Below, piece after piece: positions 55,561 to 64,000 of a DNA stretch of 64,000 bases. The position numbers and the translations under genes are program-made. The notes beneath the pieces were generated by a model, which was not told the origin of the DNA, ran no database searches, and saw only the letters and a list, made by a program, of their open reading frames with translations. The stretch is from Lonicera japonica (Eukaryota; Streptophyta; Magnoliopsida; Dipsacales; Caprifoliaceae), in the NCBI GenBank assembly GCA_021464415.1, contig CM038469.1:31130087-31194086 (forward strand). Direction: 5' to 3'. Position 1 is the stretch's first letter. The number at the start of each line of letters is the position of its first letter.

Positions 55561-58500
55561 TTAATCTTCCTTGTCCACAACCAATCTTTCTCTGCTTTCA
55601 GCTGCAGAGGTGGAGCCCCTGGCTTGATCTGCCGTGTCCCGGGTACCAACCCTAAGAGGCTCCTCTTTGCCGATGGTTAGAATAAGCATCATAACAGCAA
55701 CCACAAAAACTACAATGTAAATACTTCTCACCCCGATCAGTGAGTGAATATAGCCCATTAGGGTTGGACCACTAATTCGTTTTTGTATTACACTTCCTTC
55801 TTTGTATCCTTCAAGGAACCGAGTGATTTGGGACCCCGGATCCTCTTCAGTAATGCTGTCCGAGCCAATAACCTATTATAGTTATATGTCAATGTGATCA
55901 GTGCTCTCTTACACATAAAAGTCAAAGTCTTACTAAAAGAAAAGAAAAAGAAATAAAGGTTGTGCTTTCTTCAACAAATCCTAGCACAAAAAGAAATCTT
56001 GAATGCATAGGCTTTGAAGCATGGATTTGAACACACAACACAACTCGAAAAATGCCCAACACGCCATAGAAAATTTTGACCAAGGATACGTGGAAAGAAA
56101 ATGTTATCAAAAACACCATAAAAGAACTGATTTTTCAGGAACATCTTGCATCAATGCATCCCTTTGATAATAATGCTTAGGAGAGATTTAATTGTAGAAG
56201 GAGCCCCTCAACCCGTTTCTCTTTCCCCTTTCATCCCTTTTTGATAATAAAGCTTAGGAGAGATTTAATTGCTAACCAGGTGGAAAATGAAGAGAGAATA
56301 AAGAGAAATAAAAGGAGAGGGGATGTAGGTGATTCAAATAATAGTGCATGCATACATCCACTGGGAGGGGGATCTCTTACAAATAACTGAATTACAGAGC
56401 TTATGTAACATTGAGATAGAAAGATTAGAGACTTAATGCCTGTAGCATAAGGATATTAAGTGAGGTTCAAACGCTAATGAATCCGATTGCTACACCAGAG
56501 TAGAGGCTATTTATTTTTTTAAACTATCAAGCCCCCATGTTCAATATGCAACAACTGTTGTGCAAGATTGCAATACATAGCTGGAACCAATTGTAGATCG
56601 GTTGGTGCTTTTGGCAGATTCGAGCCCATAAGTGTGGTAGGTATTAAATGGAATCTTCTACTCTGTTGGTAGTCATTATTGAAGAGCACATACATTGTTG
56701 GTCCAAAGCAGACCTGTCAATGGTCGCTTTGAGTCATGTTTGTGTTGTGTTTTATCGTGTTTCAGGTGTTATTGGTTCAGGTCTAAATGGGTGAATATTT
56801 AATCAGGTGACAATCTCATATTCAAACCCAATCTGTTACCTTAATGAATGACCTAACATGACCAGTTAACTGAAATGAATTCTTTCAATTCAAATGCGGG
56901 TCAACACGTTAACCCAATAGATCAAAAAAAAACACGTTAACCCATTAACAATATACATATATTAAACACAATATATGCATATAAAACAATATTATAATTA
57001 TACACCCATATGTATACTCATTCACGGATTAACATGTATATGCATATATGCAGATATATAATATGTAGACAATTGTATACCATTTATATATATGTATATA
57101 TATTTTAAATCAAAGGAGGCACAAGCCCCTCCAAAATTATAGAATCTGAAAGCAAGCAATTACACCTCACTACGACTTCTTACATCTCAAAGTAGGAAAT
57201 CCCCATTTATCTAGCCTACAGATCCCCTTCTGCCTTGGCATAACCCTATCACTATCAAATATACAATTCCCTTGGTGAGAACATCCCAATTAGCAAGAAA
57301 GTCTGCACATTTGTTGGTTTCCCTATAGGTATGGTATACTTTACAATCCATATACAACATAAGATCCCTCAATTCTCTAATTTCATGAATAATACTCCAA
57401 GCACCTTCCAACTGCCCATTAAGAATTTAGAATCAATGGATCCGCTTCCACATCAACCTAAACAAAACCCTCCTCTCTGCACTTTCTAATACCACACAGC
57501 ATAGCCCTTGCTACTGCCACCATGTTTAGCTACACTCCATAAAATTCTGCCACCGCCCATCTCACATTTCCTTCACTATCCTGTAGAATACACCCTCCAT
57601 CACTCAGACCTGGATTGCCTTTGGCACATCCATCTGAATTTAATTTCAACCTACCGCTAGCAGGCTTTTTCCATTTGAGAACAAGAATTTTGGATGTTTG
57701 ATGACTTCCCCTTTCAACCCCCAGCCATTCAACAATGCAACATCCTTGTGAACACTTTTATCAACACCACCAGAATTAACCAACACAGCACCAATAGATT
57801 TCTCCACACTATTAATAATGTAATCAGCTGACTGCTTTAATCCTTCATCCTGCCTGCATTTCGGCATTTCTATAATTCCCAGCATATACACATGGAACTA
57901 TGAAGCATGGATGCGGGTGCGTCCAACACCCCACCACACTCCAACACTCTCCGCCACTTGGCTGACCAGCGAGTTGGGGAGTGTCGTTTATTTTATTATT
58001 ATTTTTTAATCCCGACACGTTGGGGGTATTTTAAACATTAAAACCTAAAAATGGGTCAAATCTGAAATAACAAAAAATATTGAGGGTTCAAACAATAATA
58101 GAAGAACTTATTTTTTTTGAAAAGAAACAAAACTTTAATGCAACTCAAAAGAAAAACATCAAAGGAGAAGCATGGCGAAGGCACAGTGAACGAGGGATCC
58201 ACTAGGCTCAACCTACAAAAAACCAAAACAAAATATAAAAAAAACTACAGAACTGGGACGGCTTAGCAACAAAAATTAAAACTATCAACCCCAAACAAAA
58301 AAAGCTCAGAATTGTCAAAAACTCTGGACGCTTTAGCCCACAAACCGACCAAAAATCTAATATAATCCTACACATCTCCTACAGGGCTGCTTCTATCTTC
58401 AAATAACCTCTTATTTCTTTCCAACCATATACCCCAGACCATGGCCAAGACTGTAATCCTCAATAAGCTTTTCACCTTTCCTCCGCTCTGTTTCATTTGC

Positions 58501-61500
58501 CATATTATTTCTAGAAGAGCTGACCATTTTCTTGGCAGCACCCCTATAATGCCAAACATTTCAAATACCAACGCCCAAATTTTTTGTGAAAACACGCAGT
58601 GAAGGATGTGATCAATGTCCTCACCACTCCTTTTGCATAGCACACACCACGAAGGTGATAAACACATATTTGGCCTCCTCCCTTGAATTACATCACAAGT
58701 GCTCACTCTACCTCTCAAAATGAGCCAAGAAAACACTTTAACCTTTGAAGGAACCCCTTGTTTCCAGACAAAACTGAACAGTTTGGATGAGTTTAAATTT
58801 AATGTATGAGAAAGAACGTCAAAGAACGATTTGCAAGAGAATTCCCTAGATTTTTGAGCAACCTAGACCCTCCTATCTATACGATTTTGACTCGGAATTA
58901 CACAGTGGATTAGATCCATCAGTGAATTGAACTCAGCAAATTCTCTATCGTTTAAGTTTCTTATGAAAGATAAGTCCCAAGAGTGACTTAAACTAGATGA
59001 CCATGAACTGACCTCTTGGATGGACATGTTACTATTTTGAGGGAGGTGGTACAGTCTAGGAAATGAAACTTTTAGAGGACAAATCCCTACCCACACATCT
59101 TCCCAAAACCGCAGTCTCTCCCCATTCCCCACTACTAATTTTGTATTTTTCTCGAATTCGTTCCACACTCTAGAAATTGATTTCCAAGGAACACGAGAGA
59201 ACCATTGGATTCATTGTTTACAACCCAATCATTTGAGCGAAAGCCGTACTTGCTTGCAATAACTGCATGCCAAAGAGATTCTCTTTCTAATGGAAATCTC
59301 CATAGCCATTTACCGAGGAAAGCCTTATTTCTCGAGATTAAATTTCCCACCCCAAGACCTCCATTCATTTTAGATTTAGATACCTCTTCCCATTTAATTA
59401 AACGATCCTTTTTCCCTTTCCCTTCCTAAAAGAAATCTCTCATTAATTTTTCCAAAATCACCGCCAGATTCTTAAGAATTTTAAAGATGGACAGGAAGTA
59501 TATCGGGATACTCCCTAGAACTGACTGAAGTAGCACCAATCTGCCCCTAGAGAGGCAGCCCTTGTACCAACCCTCAATAGAAGAACTTAATAATAGAAGA
59601 AGTGAAATACAAATCTCATATCTCCCGTAAAACCCTAGCCTCCAACTTCCCCATCGTCTTCGACTCCTCTCCTATAAAAATGTACGCTTCTCTCTCTCTC
59701 TCTCTCCCCCCCTCCCCTCCCTCTTGCTCTACGTATACACATGTATGTATAAATAAATCTATACACATCTTCTTAAATTGATATCACTACTGTTCTATCT
59801 CTCTACACACATATGTATAAATAAATCAATTTCAAAAATGAATAGTTAGTGCTTCTGCATCATTAGTTGAGGATGATAAAACTAAGCCACTTTAGTTATT
59901 TGCATTATTAATGCAATCTAGTTTCATTTTATTAAATTCTTAAATATATATAATGTTTATTATATATATAATTAAAAACGTGTCCCCCCACATGTCGTGT
60001 CCTACATTTTGGAAAAATTGCGTGTCTCGTGTCACGTGTCATGTCGAAACACGTGTCTCATCTATGCTTCATAGATGAGTGGTGACAAGAAATTTAGGTT
60101 TTCAATTGCGATTACAAGAAAATTAGGTTTTCATAGTGGTGACTAGATAACTAGGGTTCATAATTGTAAGAACAAATTTGAAGAAAATGAAACATGAAGT
60201 AAGAATCGATCGTGTTTGGAGAGCTTCTCTTTGTCGTTTCTAAGTTAAGACTTTGGAAAGATCATGTAGTGGGTTTATGGGCTAGAGCAAATAATTTGTT
60301 TGATAGCTTGGATAGTTATATGTTATGGTTAGACCCTAGAAGCTTTTTATTAAGGGAATTGTAGTTAACTTGTTGGATTGCTCACCCAACAAATGATGTA
60401 CTTGATAATTATTATTCAGTAATTAATGAAGTTTTTTTGTTTCTTATCCAAAAAAAAAAATCATGCTTGGTGTTTGGGTGGGAAACTAGAGTCATGTGAG
60501 AATCTTTGGAATTTCAAAGTAACATCAAAGATTTTGTGGGCTATTGGAAAAATAAAGAACCGATGATATCGGTTTGGTTTTTGGTTTTAACGCGCATAAA
60601 ACTGCCTAAAACCGAACCAAGATACACAAGTGTCCTCTTTCTATTGGTGTAGAGCATGTACATAAGGTTTTGTTCTAAGGAATAATCTACTAGAATATAC
60701 CTTCAATCACCACAACAAAACTAAAAGAGTGAATTATTTTCAAAAAGAAAAAGGACCGTGTAAAAAATAAAAAAGGTCAATATAAAAAGCAAAGAATGAC
60801 ATGGTCCTAAAACTGCTAAGTAGGCCATGGCCAAAACCAACCGGAGTCTGTTCGGTTTTAGCAGATCAATCGGTTTGGTTCAGTTAGCATACAAGACAAT
60901 TTATATTTGAGACCATAATGGAATTGGAGTGTGTGAGGGAGTTATTTTTTAACATGGATGGTAGATTTACAATTCATTTTCTTACTTTCCATTTTCTAAC
61001 AAAATAACTCTCTTTTAAAATAACATAAAACTTTTTAAAGTAACACGATATATATGTGTGCGTGTACACTGGAACATTATTTTTGTGATGATAATGATAA
61101 AAACTTTGGGGGATTCAAGTAATTTTGGTAATTTTTTCAGATATATATATATATATATAAATTGGGTTGAGGTCTCTTGAAGATGCCCAAATTGGGCCTA
61201 TGTCCCTGCAGCTACAAACACAACAAGATCATTGGAGCCTCAGTCCACTCCCTCTTTGCATTCTATGGCTCCTCTATCACCATGAGGATGTTCCAGACCA
61301 CCTTTCAATACTTTTGATGTGTTTGCCGAGGGTTCTAGCCTATGGATAGCCAGGCATCGAGGCTTTGTGTCTTGATTTAATATTGTGGAGACCAAATCTT
61401 CGTGTTGAACTTCGACTTCGTTTCAGTTATCAATTATGATTTTTTATAACCAACTATTACATATATCGTAACTCGCAGAGATCAACAGGAAAAGGGGAAA

Positions 61501-62175
61501 AAAGGGTTTCTTGACTTTGCTCCCTGTCGCAAAATTAGATTTACGCCCTGTTTTCATAGCCATTTGATTTTGCCCCTGCATTTGGGGGAATCTCAAAGAA
61601 TTATGTAAGAAATGGGGGGTAGTGTAATTTTTTAAATGTAATATCCTTTGACTTAACTCCCGTTTTTACATAATTTTCTGAGATTCCCAGCATGCAGGGA
61701 GCAAAGTCTAATGATTATGAAAACAATGAGGTAAGTCTATTTTAGCTTATAAAATGGGGGCAAAGTAACCCAAAAAAGAAAACTGCAAATAAATGCCATT
61801 CAGAAAACTAACATTAGGATAAAGTGAGGGAGTGAAATATTTCGAAGGATAAGCAAGAAAAACTCACAGAGAAGTACTCCTCATTTCCATCCCAAACAAC
61901 CATTTTTGGCAATAGAGTTTTCTTGTTGACTTCAAATGATTCAGCAAAATCTTGCCACTGCTTCACCCCGACATAACCAAATACAAAATCGCGATTTGCA
62001 GATGCAGCGGCCTTCATTATTTTAATCAATTCCTTCGATTTATCATCTGCCTCATCCTCCATAATTGTCAAAACAATTTTCCTATCATCATATTTCAACG
62101 ACTTCAGAGTCTCTTCATTTATCGGCAAAGCAAGAGGGAACAAACTCTGTTTTATAAAGTCTTCAAGGAATTTAT
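55561..62175 (-). CDS. PDIL5-2: protein disulfide isomerase-like, PDIL5-2 type, last two exons (partial)
   Basis: Two minus-strand exons are visible: 62175-61868 and the last exon 55872-55561. They join in phase 0 across a 6.0-kb intron (donor GTGAGT, acceptor TAG). The first encodes a catalytically inactive thioredoxin-like region with FLEDFIKQSLFPLALPIN, FGYVGVKQWQDFAE and PKMVVWDGNEEYF. The second encodes DPGSQITRFLEGYKEG, then one hydrophobic span (VRSIYIVVFVVAVMMLILTI) and a short cytosolic tail ending DKED. This matches the membrane-anchored PDIL5-2/5-3 subgroup, which acts in disulfide formation in the ER lumen. Lys at -3 of the tail would suit a dilysine ER-retrieval signal, although the -4 residue here is Asp. 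The exon at 62175 opens in mid-codon, and earlier exons, including the CxxC active site, must lie beyond the window. Confidence 0.9.
55873..57114. other. PDIL intron, part nearest the last exon
   Basis: Contains AT repeats (TATATG tracts 56940-57110) and a near duplication around TTGATAATAATGCTTAGGAG at 56163 and 56240. No gene. Confidence 0.35.
57180..57897 (-). pseudogene. L1 LINE RNase H-like domain fragment
   Basis: Broken minus-strand frames read as the RVT_3-type RNase H found at the C-terminus of plant L1 elements: LKLNSDGCAKGNPG, GGCILQDSEGN and the REL.D..... VYHTYRETNKCADFLAN block. Interrupted by stops. It ends abruptly at 57897, where the next element starts. Confidence 0.65.
57898..60074. 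mobile_element. hAT-like terminal-inverted-repeat element, split by an L1
   Basis: CTATGAAGCATGGATG at the left matches the reverse complement of the right end, CTATGAAGCATAGATG, at 15 of 16 positions. Both subterminal parts carry repeated GTGTC/CACGTG-type text. I see no clean 8-bp target duplication, so hAT is a guess. Without the L1 insert it is about 0.7 kb and non-coding. Confidence 0.5.
58111..59575 (-). mobile_element. L1 LINE, 5'-truncated, inserted in the hAT-like element
   Basis: The 14-bp target duplications AATAGAAGAACTTA (58097-58110 and 59576-59589) and a terminal A-tract on the minus strand mark a target-primed insertion. Broken frames encode the end of RT (GLGVGNLISRNKAFLGKWLW) and the zinc-binding RVT domain (SWLILRGRVSTCDVIQGR, CVLCKRSGEDIDHILHC). 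The RNase H-like domain at 57180 belongs to another L1 copy or to a part now separated. Confidence 0.75.
60075..61495. other. PDIL intron, middle part
   Basis: No clear element ends. A GC-richer patch at 61160-61370 has short open frames on both strands that I do not recognise. Confidence 0.3.
61496..61782. mobile_element. foldback MITE, same family as 44150
   Basis: AGGGTTTCTTGACTTTGCTCC pairs with GGGGGCAAAGTAACCC. The inner arms carry GGGAATCTCAAAGAATTATG and its inverted copy. It ends only about 85 bp from the PDIL exon at 61868. Confidence 0.55.
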
Positions 62176-62267
62176 CTGCATATTTAATAAATTAAAATTA
62201 AACCAGCCCTGCCATATTCAGACACTACTGTGTTCAGAGCTACAATGACTGATAAATATTGTATATC

Positions 62268-62713
62268 TACTCCCATCTGAAATTAAGAGTCCCAGTTTCC
62301 TGCTTTGGACCTTCCAAAATAAGAGTCGTGTTTCATTGTTATGAAATAATAATGGACTAATGTTTTTTTTTATCAAAAACAAAGAACTTTATTAATACTA
62401 ATAAAGATCTGTAACAACAGATTGTACCAAGCAGGAGGATCAGGAATCCACCTAAATAATCAACATTACAATAAAAAAAAAAGCAAAGATAATAGAAAGA
62501 AGGCTCTATCAATCTAAGACATAGCCACATCCCAATTATAATAAATATAAGAAATGATTAGGACTCCAAATAACTTAGAAGAAAAAGCCCATAAATGTAC
62601 TAATGTTGCAGTAGTAGATAAGTTATATTCTTGACCGCTGATTGCATTGAAATTAGTGCTCTTCCTAAATATTGTGAAAGGCAAATAGGAACTTTAATTT
62701 GAGATAAAGGGAG
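62268..62713. mobile_element. Stowaway-like MITE with a later insertion
   Basis: ACTCCCATCTGAAATTAAGA at the left pairs with TTTGAGATAAAGGGAGCA at the right, the Stowaway pattern. The middle (62362-62600) has T-tract and CAAGCAGGAGGATCAGGAAT text like the 3' end of a LINE inserted on the minus strand. Confidence 0.45.
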
Positions 62714-63239
62714 CAAATATATGTTAGGTTAAAGCATTTAATATATTAGACCAAGATATATATATAGATAGTGGCAAATCTTATGCAATGTTCAATGATA
62801 TAAACAGATAATCAGCTGCACACATTTGGCAAACTTGATTAACATCTATAGATACGTATCTAGCATAAAAAGTCATGAGCCTCTGTGGTATGCTGAAGTG
62901 GTTTCACACTTTTGTATCAACATTGTCCTGAACAGCTTCATTATAATTTGTTCAAATACAGGGCTTGAATGTCATCTAACCAATTAACTAACTCTCAAAA
63001 CACGTCCCTCCTTAAGCCAATTCTCCTTCAACCATATATCCTTATTCTCCTTAACTGTTGTCTTCTCTTTCAACCACTTCTTAAGAAATGGTAAATCAGT
63101 CTATACCATTTCTTATTTCCACTTAGCAAAGTCTTTTTGTTTCCTTTTTGTTTTATCCATTAAATCATAAAATTAATACGCCGAGGTTGTTTCAAGATTA
63201 TTAAAAGAAGAATCATGATCACCAAGGAGGTCAATAATA
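62714..63239. other. PDIL intron, nothing recognised
   Basis: No exon of the PDIL family is found between 62176 and 64000. The preceding exons must be beyond the window. Confidence 0.4.
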
Positions 63240-63249
63240 TGTTCTGTTG

Positions 63250-63412
63250 AAAAGCATGATATATATTGTTGGCCCACAGATAATTCGCAACATGGTATCA
63301 GAGCTCAGGTTTTGCAAGATCTCGGGTTTGAATCCTCCCACTTGAAGAACGTGATGTACATTGTTAGCCCACTAGCCATCAGCTTAAGCTTTTGGGAGAA
63401 ATGGTTTCTAAC
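63250..63412 (+). repeat. tRNA-Met-like repeat (LTR-element or SINE fragment)
   Basis: ATGGTATCAGAGCTCAGG followed by GGGTTTGAATCCTCCC has box A/B-like spacing, but TGGTATCAGAGC is also the standard primer site of plant LTR elements. It is flanked by two versions of the CATTGTTGGCCCACTA text that also occurs at 31805. Confidence 0.4.
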
Positions 63413-64000
63413 ATGTTTCATACAAATTTCTTAAGTAGATGACCCATTCCACAACATTCAAAATTCTTTCTGTCGCTCCCATTCCAACTATTGAAGAGTA
63501 AGTTAAATCACTTATTTTTCAATCAAAGGGGAAAAAAAACTACTCAAGAGGGAGAGAACTGATTGCGACATAACCCACTGAATACAAACAGGAGAAAAGC
63601 ACAAAACATTTTTCTCAAACAAACTCAAAAGAAAATATATATGAATAAGTAGATGGTCCACCTAATTTCAAAAAAAAAAGGTAGATATTACACTTATATC
63701 ATCATTCTCTTGCCCATAAAACAGCAATAACAGTAATTTGGAAGAAATTATTTCCTCAGATTATCAATGGAGAGTATAGCTCCTATAAACCATTGTCCAA
63801 GCAAACAAGACCACTTCAAGCAGAGCTTTGGATCCCCAAATAGCCATCCACACTCCACAGAAACACTCATTTTTCCATCAAACAAAAAATAAGGTTTGAC
63901 CTAAAACAACCATCTCTCCTGTGGACCAGTATTTCTCATAGGAAAGACTTTCATCAACTCTACGTCCTAGTCTTGAATTCCCTGGTGAATCTTGGATTGC
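63413..64000. other. PDIL intron at the window edge
   Basis: No gene, exon or repeat boundary can be supported. Confidence 0.35.

Noticed and set aside
61167..61349. 60-codon plus-strand ORF in a GC-richer patch
   Set aside because: No recognisable domain, no matching splice borders, and equally open frames on the other strand.
63290..63345. tRNA-Met gene
   Set aside because: TGGTATCAGAGC and a box-B-like sequence occur, but no acceptor stem can be formed; it is an LTR or SINE fragment.
1..64000. CRISPR arrays, operons, bacterial-type promoters
   Set aside because: The sequence is plant nuclear DNA with introns; no such structures are present.

Overview
The window is nuclear DNA of a flowering plant, most likely a eudicot. 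It is AT-rich and has large introns, four recognisable plant protein-coding genes and many nested transposable elements. I cannot name the species from the sequence.

Genes. (1) 1808..2395 (+): a small single-exon plant protein of unknown function, DUF688-like. (2) 29806..46244 (+): a four-exon RMR-type vacuolar sorting receptor with signal peptide, PA domain, one membrane span and a RING-H2 finger. It spans about 16.4 kb because its introns are packed with transposons. (3) 47240..51812 (-): a six-exon single-domain rhodanese (sulfurtransferase) of 133 aa. Its exons are too short to show up as long ORFs; I rebuilt it from splice sites and reading phase. (4) 55561..beyond 62175 (-): the last two exons of a membrane-anchored protein disulfide isomerase, PDIL5-2 type. 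The remaining exons lie beyond the right edge.

Viral insertion. 11613..18928 (-) is a near genome-length endogenous caulimovirid (pararetrovirus), most like the florendovirus group. It carries movement protein, coat protein with zinc knuckle, protease, reverse transcriptase, RNase H, and an intact 445-aa second ORF of unknown function that overlaps the RNase H stop by ATGA. The polyprotein has two breaks: a -1 frame change before the protease and one in-frame stop between RT and RNase H. The insert is flanked by a 99-bp direct repeat.

Transposons by region. 0-11 kb: foldback Mutator-like elements with 9-bp target duplications (487..1447 and 9644..10739), smaller foldbacks and a CACTA-like repeat patch. 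19-29 kb: Tourist-like MITE, decayed Copia element, ORF1-only LINE relic, and a hairpin minisatellite inside a foldback. Intron 1 of the RMR gene: a Pack-MULE carrying a VQ-motif gene fragment, itself hit by an almost intact RTE-type LINE. Intron 2: nested MITEs and a Copia/TRIM LTR. Rhodanese introns: a foldback and a Helitron. PDIL intron: an L1 inside a hAT-like element beside another L1.

The genes do not form a pathway. RMR and PDIL5-2 both act in the secretory system, but this adjacency has no evident meaning. The main points of interest are the viral insert with its unknown ORF2 and 99-bp flanking duplication, the rhodanese gene missed by ORF scanning, and the Pack-MULE with a captured VQ fragment.
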